A DNA stretch of 64,000 nt from Pseudomonas helleri. Its GTDB lineage: Bacteria; Pseudomonadota; Gammaproteobacteria; Pseudomonadales; Pseudomonadaceae. The position numbers and the translations under genes are program-made. The notes beneath the pieces were generated by a model, which saw only the letters and a list, made by a program, of their open reading frames with translations, made no database searches and was not told where the DNA came from. The stretch lies in assembly GCF_009600315.1 (NCBI RefSeq), contig NZ_WIWC01000013.1, positions 53,435 to 117,434 of the forward strand, given 5' to 3'. How positions within the stretch are numbered: the stretch's first letter is position 1; every line of letters starts with the position of its first letter. Of the stretch, positions 11,779-22,759 are shown one piece after another.

Positions 11779-12075
11779 ATGACTTTAATTAAACTGAAAA
11801 CAGCAACGCTGGTCGGTTTGGTAACGCTGGGCTTGAGCGCCCTGGAAGCGTCCGCATCGGATTCGGTCACAGGCAAATGCCACCTGGATTTTGCGCTGAC
11901 CAAGATGTTGCACCCGGCCACTCCGGAGTTTCTGGAAGATATCCGTAACCGTTCGGGGTCTGCCTCGGTACGTGTTGAAAAACCGGGAGAGAATTACACC
12001 CAAGAATTTCGTGATGATCGCCTGCGTGTGATCGTCGACAAAAACAACATCATGCAGCGTTATCTGTGTGGTTAA
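11779..12075 (+). CDS. Small periplasmic protein, peptidase inhibitor I78-like (copy 2)
   Basis: A 98-residue paralogue of the preceding gene, with the same layout: signal peptide of about 26 residues ending ASA, TGKCHLDFA near the mature N-terminus, VRVEKPGENYTQEF, RLRVIVDKNN and a final LCG. I chose ATG 11779 because AAGGAA lies 9 bases upstream and the signal peptide then starts MTLIKLK; an in-frame ATG at 11761 is further upstream. Tandem duplication with divergence suggests different targets. A bidirectional terminator follows. Confidence 0.72.
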   Translation: MTLIKLKTATLVGLVTLGLSALEASASDSVTGKCHLDFALTKMLHPATPEFLEDIRNRSGSASVRVEKPGENYTQEFRDDRLRVIVDKNNIMQRYLCG

Positions 12076-12116
12076 TGGAATGACGCAGGCATAACAATTT
12101 AGCGCCCTTCAAACAC

Positions 12117-12152
12117 AAAAAAGGCCCGTATCTCGCGATACGGGCCTTTTTT
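12117..12152. terminator. Bidirectional terminator between I78 gene and rpmG
   Basis: A 16-bp perfect stem (AAAAAAGGCCCGTATC with its complement) closes a TCGC loop. A-run on one side and T-run on the other make it work for both converging transcripts. The stem is the same as in the terminator at 21302-21339. Confidence 0.9.
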
Positions 12153-12169
12153 GTAAGAAGAAAAACCAA

Positions 12170-12325
12170 TTACTTGATTTTGGCTTCTTTGTAGATCACG
12201 TGCTTGCGAACCCGCGGATCGAATTTTTTGATTTCGATTTTGTCCGGAGTGGTGCGCTTGTTCTTATCAGTGGTGTAGAAATGGCCTGTACCAGCGCTCG
12301 ACACCAAACGGATCAATTCACGCAT
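12170..12325 (-). CDS. rpmG: 50S ribosomal protein L33
   Basis: A 51-residue protein, [19 protein letters not shown] at the N-terminus and a basic C-terminus ending KEAKIK. It is a Cys-free form of L33, which would not bind zinc. The ATG at 12325 has AAGGGAG upstream. It lies 11 bases downstream of rpmB in the standard rpmB-rpmG operon. Confidence 0.96.
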   Translation of the reverse strand: MRELIRLVSSAGTGHFYTTDKNKRTTPDKIEIKKFDPRVRKHVIYKEAKIK

Positions 12326-12336
12326 GATTAGCTCCC

Positions 12337-12570
12337 TTAGATCTTGCCAGCACGGCGGATTTCGGCCAGCACGACAGTAATGCCGCGCTTGTCGATGATA
12401 CGCATGCCTTTAGCAGATACGCGCAGACGAACAAAACGTTTCTCTTCTTCAACCCAGAAGCGGTGATGCTGCAGGTTCGGCAGGAAACGACGACGGGTTT
12501 TGTTATTTGCGTGGGAAATGTTATTCCCAGTCACCGGACCCTTACCGGTAACTTGACAGACTCTCGACAT
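12337..12570 (-). CDS. rpmB: 50S ribosomal protein L28
   Basis: A 77-residue protein starting [17 protein letters not shown], the conserved L28 N-terminus, with the basic core [17 protein letters not shown]. It carries a single Cys and not the CxxC zinc pair. It is the first gene of the rpmBG operon and is transcribed from the 12.6-12.8 kb region. Confidence 0.97.
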   Translation of the reverse strand: MSRVCQVTGKGPVTGNNISHANNKTRRRFLPNLQHHRFWVEEEKRFVRLRVSAKGMRIIDKRGITVVLAEIRRAGKI

Positions 12571-13019
12571 GCCTCAGCCCTCTAAAACCACATGCCCAAC
12601 CCGGCATGGGTTGGCCGCTTAATCTCTCAGTCATGGCGCCAGGCGCCGCGTTTCTTTAAGGGTCTTACCGGCTACACCTACAAACGCAGGAACCGGGCCC
12701 CTAGAAAAGAGCGCTGCTTTATACCAGAAAGACTAAAGAGCAACAACAAGCGATGTGATTTGCTGTAATTAATTTAGCGCGCATTCTAGCGCCAATCCGC
12801 GCTAAAGCCTATGTCCGGCTATCTACAACCGCTCGTCGCGAGATGAAAGGTTTCAGTCCGCATTCCGGGCGGCAGTGGGTGCTGCGTAAATTACTGCTTT
12901 GCAGGGAAGCCACACATAAGGCATGAAAACGGTAGTTATTTATCTACCCGCGCACTACGGTAGGACTTTTCCAGACTGCCCTGCAGATGGGCCCCATCGA
13001 CTTGCAAAGGACACACACA
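12571..13019. other. Intergenic region upstream of rpmBG and of the peptide-binding protein
   Basis: This 449-base divergent region must hold the rpmBG promoter on the minus strand and that of the binding-protein gene on the plus strand. On the side that would be the rpmB leader, two hairpins are visible: CCAACCC/GGGTTGG at 12596-12614, and an adjacent GGCGCC self-complement near 12635-12647. A candidate -10 (TAGAAT on the minus strand) is near 12783-12788, but I could not find a convincing -35. No small gene was supported. Confidence 0.4.
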
Positions 13020-14606
13020 ATGCGCCTCGCTGCCGCCCCCTTTTTGCTGACACTGTGCTTGAGCCCGTGGGTTCACGCGGCAACCTTGACCGTTTGCACC
13101 GAGGCAAGCCCTGAAGGGTTCGACGTGGTGCAATACAACTCGCTCACCACCACCAATGCCTCCGCAGACGTGCTGATGAACCGGCTGGTGGACTTTGATG
13201 CGCAAACGGGCAAGTTGGTGCCGGGGCTGGCGCAAAGCTGGTCAGTGTCCCCTGATGGCCTTGTGTACGATTTCAAATTGCGCCCTGGGGTCAAATTCCA
13301 CACCACTAAATATTTCACCCCGAGCCGGGAACTCAACGCCGAAGACGTGCGTTTCAGCTTCGAACGCATGCTGGACCCTGCCAAACCGTGGCACAAGGTG
13401 GCCCAAAGCGGTTTCCCTCACGCGCAATCATTGCAGTTGCCCGCCCTGATCAAAAAAATCGAGACGCCTGACCCGCTTACCGTACGCTTTACCCTGAGTC
13501 ACCCAGACTCCACCTTCCTGCCCGCCCTGAGCATGGGTTTCGCCTCGATTTATTCAGCCGAGTACGCCGACAAGCTCCTCAAGGCCGGCACCCCTGAGCT
13601 GATGAACAGCCAGCCGATTGGTACAGGCCCATTTGTCTTCACCCGCTTTCAAAAAGATGCGGTGGTGCGCTACAAGGCCAATCCTGATTACTTCGCGGGC
13701 AAGCCCTCGGTTGACGGGCTGATTTACGCCATTACCCCAGACGCCAACGTACGCCTGCAAAAATTGCGTCAGAACGAATGCCAGATAGCCCTTTCGCCAA
13801 AACCGCTGGACGTGGACAGCGCCACCAAAGACCCGGCATTGAGCGTTGCTCAGACCCCGGCTTTTATGACCGCGTTTGTGGCCATCAACAGCCAGCATCC
13901 GCCGCTGGACAAACCTGAAGTGCGTCAAGCGATCAACCTCGCATTCGATAAAGACACCTACCTGAAAGCCGTGTTCGAAAACAGCGCTCAGGCGGCCAAC
14001 GGTATCTACCCGGCCACCACCTGGAGCTATGCCAAGGACTTGCCGGGGTACGCTTACGACCCGCAAAAAGCCAAGGAGCTGCTGGCAAAATCGGGTCTGA
14101 AGGACGGTTTCAAAACAACCATCTGGACACGCCCAACAGGCAGTGTGCTGAACCCCAACCCAAGTCTGGGTGCGCAGTTATTGCAGGCTGACCTGGCCAA
14201 AGTTGGCGTTCAGGCAGATATTCGGGTGATTGAATGGGGCGAATTGATTCGGCGCGCCAAGGCCGGTGAGCATGACTTGCTGTTCATGGGCTGGGCCGGG
14301 GACAACGGCGACCCGGACAACTTCCTCACACCGCAATTTTCCTGCGCGGCAGTGAAGTCCGGGACTAACTTTGCGCGTTATTGCGACAACACTCTGGACA
14401 CCTTGATCAGCGAGGGCAAAACCCTCACCGATCAGGACAAGCGCAGCGCGTTGTATCAAAAGGCCCAAGGGCTGATTCAGCAACAGGCGCTTTGGCTGCC
14501 TCTGGCACACCCAACGGCTTACACGCTCACCCGCAAAAACGTAGAGGGTTATCAGGTGAGTCCGTTTGGCAGACAGGATTTTTCGACCGTCAGCGTCAAA
14601 CCTTGA
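13020..14606 (+). CDS. Peptide ABC transporter substrate-binding protein (DppA-like)
   Basis: A 528-residue periplasmic solute-binding protein of the SBP_bac_5 family (dipeptide/oligopeptide type). It has a signal peptide of about 20 residues (MRLAAAPFLL...VHA), then TLTVCTEASPEGFDVVQYNS and the family region PDGLVYDFKLRPGVKFH. The ATG at 13020 has AAGG upstream and gives a proper signal sequence, unlike the ATG at 12987. No permease or ATPase gene is adjacent; like PA5317 it probably serves a Dpp transporter encoded elsewhere. Confidence 0.9.
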   Translation: MRLAAAPFLLTLCLSPWVHAATLTVCTEASPEGFDVVQYNSLTTTNASADVLMNRLVDFDAQTGKLVPGLAQSWSVSPDGLVYDFKLRPGVKFHTTKYFTPSRELNAEDVRFSFERMLDPAKPWHKVAQSGFPHAQSLQLPALIKKIETPDPLTVRFTLSHPDSTFLPALSMGFASIYSAEYADKLLKAGTPELMNSQPIGTGPFVFTRFQKDAVVRYKANPDYFAGKPSVDGLIYAITPDANVRLQKLRQNECQIALSPKPLDVDSATKDPALSVAQTPAFMTAFVAINSQHPPLDKPEVRQAINLAFDKDTYLKAVFENSAQAANGIYPATTWSYAKDLPGYAYDPQKAKELLAKSGLKDGFKTTIWTRPTGSVLNPNPSLGAQLLQADLAKVGVQADIRVIEWGELIRRAKAGEHDLLFMGWAGDNGDPDNFLTPQFSCAAVKSGTNFARYCDNTLDTLISEGKTLTDQDKRSALYQKAQGLIQQQALWLPLAHPTAYTLTRKNVEGYQVSPFGRQDFSTVSVKP

Positions 14607-14609
14607 TCC

Positions 14610-15284
14610 TTACATCCAGCCGTGCTCAACCATCGAAAGCGGCTGGCCTTCGCCGACAATAAAATGATCAAGCACGCGCACCTCAATCAAATCCAGCGCC
14701 TTGGTGAGGCGCTGGGTCAGCGTGCGGTCGGCCTCGCTGGGCAAACTGATACCTGATGGGTGGTTATGGCAGAAAATCACTGCCGCGGCGTTGTGCACAA
14801 GGGCCCGCTTTACCACTTGGCGTGGGTACACGCTGGCGCTGTCGATTGAGCCTCGGAACAACACTTCAAAGGCCAGCATTCGGTGTTTGGTGTCCATAAA
14901 CAGACATCCGAACACCTCATGCGGCTCATGACGCACTTGCGATGTAAGGAAGTCACGAACCGCCTGCGGGCTCTCCAGCGCGCAATCACGACGCAAATGC
15001 TCGGCCAAATGACGGCGGCTCATTTCGAGGACCGCCTGTAGCTGGGTGAACTTGGCTGGACCAAGCCCAAGCGGCCGGCAAAATGATCTCAAATCCGCCT
15101 CCAGCAAAGCCCGTAAACTCCCGAACTCATTGAGTAGATGGCGGGCCAGATCAACAGCGCTTTTGCCGGATACCCCGGTGCGCAGGAAGATCGCCAATAG
15201 CTCGGCATCAGACAGACTGGATGACCCATGCTCTAAAAGTTTCTCGCGCGGTCGTTCGGCCGCAGGCCAATCTCTGATACTCAT
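14610..15284 (-). CDS. radC: RadC family JAB/MPN-domain protein
   Basis: A 224-residue protein with N-terminal helix-hairpin-helix-like region (about 1-75) and a JAB1/MPN metalloprotease-like domain (about 103-224). The zinc motif is intact: HNHPSG followed by S-x-x-D (SLPSEAD). The family was linked to DNA repair but its real activity is unsettled. It converges with the binding-protein gene with only 3 bases between stop codons, and it is divergent from coaBC. Confidence 0.93.
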   Translation of the reverse strand: MSIRDWPAAERPREKLLEHGSSSLSDAELLAIFLRTGVSGKSAVDLARHLLNEFGSLRALLEADLRSFCRPLGLGPAKFTQLQAVLEMSRRHLAEHLRRDCALESPQAVRDFLTSQVRHEPHEVFGCLFMDTKHRMLAFEVLFRGSIDSASVYPRQVVKRALVHNAAAVIFCHNHPSGISLPSEADRTLTQRLTKALDLIEVRVLDHFIVGEGQPLSMVEHGWM

Positions 15285-15407
15285 AACACCTCCGTGTGAG
15301 TGGTCGCCCGCTGTTCCCTGGCAGGCGCTGTGTTATCTTAGCCCATCATTTTTGCGTGGCATTTGGCCATTTTCCGCGCAGTCATCATCGAACTAAAAGG
15401 CAGGCCT

Positions 15408-16616
15408 ATGCAGCGGCTGTATCGAAAACGCATTGTTTTGGGCGTCGGCGGCGGCATCGCGGCTTACAAGAGTGCAGAGCTGGTTCGCCGCCTGCTGGAT
15501 CAAGGCGCCGAAGTCCGCGTTGTGATGACGCGCGGCGGCAGCGAATTCATCACCCCCCTGACCATGCAGGCCCTTTCCGGTCACCCCGTTCATCTGGACT
15601 TGCTCGACCCCGCGGCAGAAGCCGCCATGGGGCATATCGAGCTGGCCAAGTGGGCCGATCTGGTGCTTATCGCGCCAGCGACCGCTGACCTGATCGCGCG
15701 TCTGGCTCAAGGGCTGGCCAATGATCTGCTGACCACACTGGTGCTCGCCACCGATGCCACGGTCGCCATTGCGCCCGCGATGAATCAGGCCATGTGGCGC
15801 GACCCTGCCACCCAAGCCAACACTCAATTGCTGCAAAGCCGCGGCTTGCGCGTGTTTGGCCCGGCCTCCGGAAGCCAGGCCTGCGGCGACGTGGGCTTTG
15901 GGCGCATGCTCGAAGCAGATGATCTGGTGCATTGCGCAGCCGAGTGCTTTCAGCGCCAGCTGTTGACGGGCAAACACGTGCTGATTACCGCTGGCCCGAC
16001 GCAGGAAAACATCGATCCGGTGCGCTACATCACTAACCACAGCTCGGGGAAAATGGGCTTTGCCCTCGCCGAAGCCGCGGTTGAAGCCGGGGCTCGCGTG
16101 ACTCTTATTACAGGCCCGGTGCACTTGCCGACTCCGGACCGCGTGAGCCGCATTGATGTTGTCAGTGCCCGCGACATGCTCGCGGCATGCGAAGCAGCGA
16201 TCCCGTGTGACGTGTTTATTGCCTCGGCTGCGGTCGCGGATTACCGCCCAGAAGTCGTCGCCCCGCAAAAACTCAAGAAAGACCCTACAAAAGGTGACGG
16301 TCTGTTGCTGCAAATGGTGCGCAACCCCGACATCCTGGCCACCATTGCTACACGCCCGGATCGTCCCTTCAGTGTCGGCTTCGCTGCGGAAACCGAGCAC
16401 CTGCTCGATTACGCTGCGCGCAAGCTGAAGGACAAGAACCTTGACTTGATTGTCGCCAACGACGTGGCTAACCCCAGCATTGGCTTCAACAGCGAGGAGA
16501 ACGCCTGCAGCGTGATTGATCGTCAATTGCACGCCACTGTGTTTGCCCAGACCAGCAAGGGCAAGATTGCCCGCCAGCTGATCACTTTTATCGCCGAACG
16601 TCTGAACCAGGTTTAA
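15408..16616 (+). CDS. coaBC: Bifunctional phosphopantothenoylcysteine decarboxylase/synthase
   Basis: A 402-residue fusion that makes 4'-phosphopantetheine for CoA. The N-terminal CoaC flavoprotein domain (to ~185) has [16 protein letters not shown], the PAMNQAMW substrate loop and the active-site Cys in [12 protein letters not shown]. The CoaB domain follows, with [18 protein letters not shown] and a conserved KDP lysine region (KLKKDPTK). The ATG at 15408 has AAAGGCAGG upstream; the longer form starting 15363 adds residues absent from the family. Confidence 0.96.
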   Translation: MQRLYRKRIVLGVGGGIAAYKSAELVRRLLDQGAEVRVVMTRGGSEFITPLTMQALSGHPVHLDLLDPAAEAAMGHIELAKWADLVLIAPATADLIARLAQGLANDLLTTLVLATDATVAIAPAMNQAMWRDPATQANTQLLQSRGLRVFGPASGSQACGDVGFGRMLEADDLVHCAAECFQRQLLTGKHVLITAGPTQENIDPVRYITNHSSGKMGFALAEAAVEAGARVTLITGPVHLPTPDRVSRIDVVSARDMLAACEAAIPCDVFIASAAVADYRPEVVAPQKLKKDPTKGDGLLLQMVRNPDILATIATRPDRPFSVGFAAETEHLLDYAARKLKDKNLDLIVANDVANPSIGFNSEENACSVIDRQLHATVFAQTSKGKIARQLITFIAERLNQV

Positions 16617-16621
16617 CTCGT

Positions 16622-17077
16622 ATGCACGCTTTACAAGCCAAAATTCTCGATCCACGCATTGGCAACGAATTTCCGTTGCCGCAGTACGCCACACCCGGCT
16701 CCGCGGGTCTTGACCTGCGCGCCATGCTCAAACAGGACACCGTGCTGGAGCCAGGCCAAACCCTGCTGATTCCCACTGGCCTGTCGATTTACATTGGTGA
16801 TCCGGGCCTCGCGGCGCTGATCCTGCCGCGCTCGGGGCTGGGCCACAAGCACGGTATCGTGCTGGGTAATCTGGTCGGTCTGATCGACTCCGATTACCAG
16901 GGCGAGCTTATGGTGTCGTGCTGGAACCGTGGCCAGACCGCTTTCACTATCACCATCGGTGAGCGCATCGCTCAGTTGGTGCTGGTGCCGGTGGTACAGG
17001 CACACTTTGAGATGGTTGAAACGTTCGACGAAAGCCAACGCGGTGCTGGCGGTTTCGGGCACTCCGGAACGCTTTGA
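16622..17077 (+). CDS. dut: Deoxyuridine 5'-triphosphate nucleotidohydrolase (dUTPase)
   Basis: A 151-residue trimeric dUTPase. All five motifs are present: [40 protein letters not shown] and [10 protein letters not shown]. It hydrolyses dUTP to dUMP, feeding thymidylate synthesis and keeping uracil out of DNA. It starts 5 bases after coaBC and is presumably co-transcribed with it. Confidence 0.97.
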   Translation: MHALQAKILDPRIGNEFPLPQYATPGSAGLDLRAMLKQDTVLEPGQTLLIPTGLSIYIGDPGLAALILPRSGLGHKHGIVLGNLVGLIDSDYQGELMVSCWNRGQTAFTITIGERIAQLVLVPVVQAHFEMVETFDESQRGAGGFGHSGTL

Positions 17078-17384
17078 CTGTAAAGCCTCCGCTCGGGCGC
17101 CCTGCCTGAGCGGAAGCGTCTGGCGGTTAATTCAGGATGATTCTCGCCCGGATGGGGATACCTTTTTCAGCCTCGAATTACATGGCAGCCTTGTGCCATA
17201 AGCCCCGTGATGCCAAATGGCCTCTCGAACTCTCGCGCCAAAACACCGTCCAAACCTTCAGTTTGCGTTCAACAGTATCCCGTCACCCCCGTGATTGCAT
17301 GCCGTAGAGCCCAGTCGTTTTTGCGCGCCTGATCGTTTCAACGCGCCTGTTGAATTCTCTGAAAGACAATGGAGTCCCCCTGTA

Positions 17385-19713
<2,329 letters not shown>

Positions 19714-19720
19714 ACGATGT

Positions 19721-19760
19721 AAAAAGCCCCCGTCCGGACACTCCGGGCGGGGGCTTTTTT
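19721..19760. terminator. Terminator between argB and pyrE
   Basis: A GC-rich stem (AAAAAGCCCCCGTCCGG against its near-complement) with a short loop and a T-run. The A-run on the left side makes it usable for the converging pyrE transcript as well. Confidence 0.9.
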
Positions 19761-19784
19761 ATGTGCGGTGTTTTGCTGTGCGGG

Positions 19785-20426
19785 TTAGATCCCGTACTGC
19801 GCCCGATAGGCTTCTACCGCTGGAAGGTGCTGTTTGAGTGTTTCGTCTTCGGCCAAAAACTCCAGTACCTGGTTAAGCGAAACAATGCTGACCACCGGAA
19901 TGTTGAAGTCACGCTCAACTTCTTGAATGGCCGACAGCTCACCGTTGCCACGCTCCTGACGGTTCAGGGCAATCAGTACGCCTGCTGCATTGGCGCCTTG
20001 GGCCTGAATGATCTGCATGACTTCACGGATGGCGGTGCCCGCCGTGATCACATCGTCGATGATCAGAATATCGCCTTCAAGCGCAGAGCCGACCAGACTA
20101 CCGCCTTCGCCGTGAGCCTTGGCTTCCTTGCGGTTGAAACACCACGGCATGTCGCGTTCGTGATGTTCAGCCAGCGCCACGGCGGTGGTCGCCGCCAAAG
20201 GAATACCTTTGTACGCCGGGCCAAACAGCACGTCGAAGGAAATACCGCTGTCTACGATCGCGGCGGCATAGAAGCGCCCCAGCTGAGCCAGCGCCGAACC
20301 GGTGTTGAACAAGCCGGCATTGAAGAAGTAAGGACTGGTACGCCCGGACTTCAAGGTGAACTCACCGAAGCGCAAAACGCCGCGATCAATGGCAAAACGG
20401 ATGAAGTCGCGCTGATACGTTTGCAT
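19785..20426 (-). CDS. pyrE: Orotate phosphoribosyltransferase
   Basis: A 213-residue enzyme turning orotate into OMP. The PRPP motif is [13 protein letters not shown] and the N-terminus [20 protein letters not shown] is the conserved one, so I used the ATG at 20426 rather than 20447. It is divergent from crc across an 82-base gap, the usual Pseudomonas arrangement. Confidence 0.97.
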   Translation of the reverse strand: MQTYQRDFIRFAIDRGVLRFGEFTLKSGRTSPYFFNAGLFNTGSALAQLGRFYAAAIVDSGISFDVLFGPAYKGIPLAATTAVALAEHHERDMPWCFNRKEAKAHGEGGSLVGSALEGDILIIDDVITAGTAIREVMQIIQAQGANAAGVLIALNRQERGNGELSAIQEVERDFNIPVVSIVSLNQVLEFLAEDETLKQHLPAVEAYRAQYGI

Positions 20427-20470
20427 GAAAAAGGCCCTGGATACCACGGATTTAGCTAATTAGTATGACG

Positions 20471-20487
20471 GCGTGTATCATACACGC
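20471..20487. promoter_or_regulatory. Palindrome in the pyrE-crc divergent promoter region
   Basis: GCGTGTA-TCA-TACACGC is a perfect 7+3+7 palindrome in the middle of the 82-base gap. It contains TATCAT and lies where overlapping divergent -10 elements would be, so it may be an operator or simply two facing promoter elements. Confidence 0.4.
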
Positions 20488-20508
20488 ACGTGATTTTTGG
20501 GGCCATTT

Positions 20509-21288
20509 ATGCGGATCATCAGTGTGAACGTTAATGGTATTCAGACGGCAGTCGAGCGCGGTTTGCTCAGTTGGCTGCAAGCTCAGAATGCCGACGTTAT
20601 TTGCCTGCAGGACACCCGCGCCTCCGCCTTTGAGTTGGACGATCCGGCCTACCAGCTGGATGGCTACTTTCTTTATGCCTGCGAAGCTGAAGTTCCTGCC
20701 CAAGGTGGCGTGGCTTTGTATTCGCGGTTGCAGCCGAAAGCCGTCATCACGGGGCTTGGCTTCGAAACGGCTGATCGCTACGGGCGCTACCTGCAAGCTG
20801 ATTTCGACAAGGTCAGCATCGCGACCTTGCTGCTCCCTTCGGGGCAGAATGGCGATGAAGACTTGAATCAAAAATTCAAGTTAATGGACGACTTTGCACG
20901 CTATCTGGATAAACAGCGTCGCAAACGTCGCGAGTACATCTATTGCGGCTCACTGTATGTGGCGCAGCAGAAACTCGACGTCAAGAACTGGCGTGACGGC
21001 CAGCAATCTCCTGGCTTCCTGGCGCCTGAGCGGGCCTGGATGGATGAGATTGTCGGCAACATGGGCTATGTCGATGCCCTGCGTGAAGTCAGTCGCGAAG
21101 GTGACCAGTACAGCTGGTGGCCGGACAACGAACAGGCCGAGATGCTCAATCTGGGCTGGCGTTTCGATTACCAGTTGCTGACGCCGGGCCTGCGCCGCTT
21201 TGTCCGAAGCGCTCGCTTGCCGCGTCAGCCACGCTTCTCGCAACATGCGCCGCTGATCGTAGACTACGACTGGACACTGACTATCTAA
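20509..21288 (+). CDS. crc: Catabolite repression control protein Crc
   Basis: A 259-residue protein of the exonuclease III/endonuclease fold. In pseudomonads Crc has no nuclease activity and acts with Hfq to block translation of catabolic mRNAs when preferred carbon sources are present. Start MRIISVNVNGIQTAVERGLL and the C-terminus IVDYDWTLTI are those of Pseudomonas Crc. GGGG lies 7 bases before the ATG. A terminator follows the stop codon. Confidence 0.97.
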   Translation: MRIISVNVNGIQTAVERGLLSWLQAQNADVICLQDTRASAFELDDPAYQLDGYFLYACEAEVPAQGGVALYSRLQPKAVITGLGFETADRYGRYLQADFDKVSIATLLLPSGQNGDEDLNQKFKLMDDFARYLDKQRRKRREYIYCGSLYVAQQKLDVKNWRDGQQSPGFLAPERAWMDEIVGNMGYVDALREVSREGDQYSWWPDNEQAEMLNLGWRFDYQLLTPGLRRFVRSARLPRQPRFSQHAPLIVDYDWTLTI

Positions 21289-21301
21289 GTGTTCTCGCCG
21301 T

Positions 21302-21339
21302 AAAAAAAGGCCCGTATCGGAAGATACGGGCCTTTTTTG
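21302..21339. terminator. Bidirectional terminator between crc and DUF4870 gene
   Basis: A perfect stem of about 16 bp (AAAAAAGGCCCGTATC and complement) with a GGAA tetraloop. The A-run and T-run flank it on opposite sides. Only the loop differs from the terminator at 12117-12152. Confidence 0.92.
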
Positions 21340-21359
21340 TCTGAAGCCGCGCAGCAACG

Positions 21360-21728
21360 TTACTTGATCGGCCGCCACGTGAAGGGATAGCGGTAAGCAA
21401 TCCCGTCATTGGCTTTAACGCCGGCAATCACCACCAGTACGACAGCACCGATCAGCACCAATCCCAACAAGGCAAAGCCGATGAGCACGAACATCAGCAC
21501 GTAGCAAATAGCCGATGCTATCGCCACCGTGATCTGAAAATTCAGGGCTTCCTTGCCTTGATCGTCGATAAAGGGGTCGCTGTCGCGCTTGAGCTGCCAC
21601 ACGATCAGCGGCCCGATCAGGCTGCCGAACGGGAACCACATCCCGAGGAACGCCGAGAAGTGACAAAACATGGCCCATTTGCGAGCGTCACGGCTCGGCT
21701 CGGGTTTTGAAAGGTCCAGCTCGTTCAT
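21360..21728 (-). CDS. DUF4870 small membrane protein
   Basis: A 122-residue protein with three predicted membrane segments (about 28-50, 65-90 and 92-110). The motif SAFLGMWFPFGSLIGPLIVWQLKRDSDPFIDDQGKEALN is spread over residues 26-64 and is diagnostic for DUF4870/Tic20-like proteins. Function unknown. GGAG lies 6 bases before the ATG. It stands 35 bases downstream of rph and is probably in the same transcript, the same order as PA5333-PA5334. Confidence 0.9.
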   Translation of the reverse strand: MNELDLSKPEPSRDARKWAMFCHFSAFLGMWFPFGSLIGPLIVWQLKRDSDPFIDDQGKEALNFQITVAIASAICYVLMFVLIGFALLGLVLIGAVVLVVIAGVKANDGIAYRYPFTWRPIK

Positions 21729-21763
21729 GGCGTTCTCCAGATAGGGGGTGAAGGCGTGAGCAA

Positions 21764-22486
21764 TCAGTCCGCCAATGCAGCTTGCTGCAAAGCGAAAATT
21801 TCGTTCATGCCTTTTTGTGCCAAGGCCAGCATGGCGTTCAGCTCTTCAGGCTGGAACGGCGCGCCTTCGGCAGTGCCTTGAACTTCAATGAAACCACCGC
21901 TGCTGGTCATGACCACGTTCAGGTCAGTCTCGGCTGCCGAATCTTCAGGGTAGTCGAGGTCAAGCACAGGCACGCCTTGATAGATACCGACCGACACAGC
22001 AGCAATCATTTGCTTGATCGGGTCGCCACCTTTGAGACCACCACGCTTTTTGATGACTTTGAGGGCGTCGACCAGCGCCACCATGGCACCGGTGATCGAG
22101 GCCGTGCGCGTGCCACCGTCCGCCTGGATCACGTCGCAGTCGACGTACAGGGTGATGTCGCCCAGCTTGGACATATCGAGTGCGGCGCGCAGGGAGCGGC
22201 CGATCAGGCGCTGGATTTCAAGTGTGCGGCCGCCTTGTTTGCCGCGGCTGGCTTCACGCTGATTCCGGTCGCCGGTGGCACGTGGCAGCATGCCGTACTC
22301 GGCGGTCAACCAGCCTTGGCCCTGGCCTTTCAGAAAGCGCGGCACGCCGTTCTCGACGCTGACGGTGCAGATGACTTTGGTGTCACCGAACTCGACCAGT
22401 ACAGAACCCTCTGCGTGTTTGGTGTAGTTGCGGGTGATGCGGATCGAGCGCAGCTGATCGGCAACGCGACCACTTGGACGTTTCAT
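21764..22486 (-). CDS. rph: Ribonuclease PH
   Basis: A 240-residue phosphorolytic 3'-5' exoribonuclease that trims tRNA precursors. The N-terminus [27 protein letters not shown] is conserved, and the phosphate-site arginines lie in [25 protein letters not shown] (spread over residues 78-102). It is full length. In P. aeruginosa rph is divergent from yicC; here its divergent neighbour is a CitMHS transporter. Confidence 0.97.
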   Translation of the reverse strand: MKRPSGRVADQLRSIRITRNYTKHAEGSVLVEFGDTKVICTVSVENGVPRFLKGQGQGWLTAEYGMLPRATGDRNQREASRGKQGGRTLEIQRLIGRSLRAALDMSKLGDITLYVDCDVIQADGGTRTASITGAMVALVDALKVIKKRGGLKGGDPIKQMIAAVSVGIYQGVPVLDLDYPEDSAAETDLNVVMTSSGGFIEVQGTAEGAPFQPEELNAMLALAQKGMNEIFALQQAALAD

Positions 22487-22759
22487 GTGGGATACCTGTA
22501 CGGGACGGAAAACTGTTGCGCATTATAAAGGGCATGGCTTGATAGAACACGTCTAAAAGCACCCACTGCCCCTAAGGTCAGCCAGCCGCCTGTTCAAGCA
22601 TAGAAAATGCCATACCCGGCATCAGATATTTCACCTGCGAAAGCTGGCTGAAAGTATTCCTCTCTAACATCTCGTCACCACCGGCAAAAGACCGGCCGGC
22701 CTGAACCGCATTGCCTCACGCAGTCAGCGCCATACCACAACAATAATAAGGGTGACTTT

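Noticed and set aside
15393..16694. 433-codon minus frame opposite coaBC
   Set aside because: Same reason; coaBC motifs are complete on the other strand.
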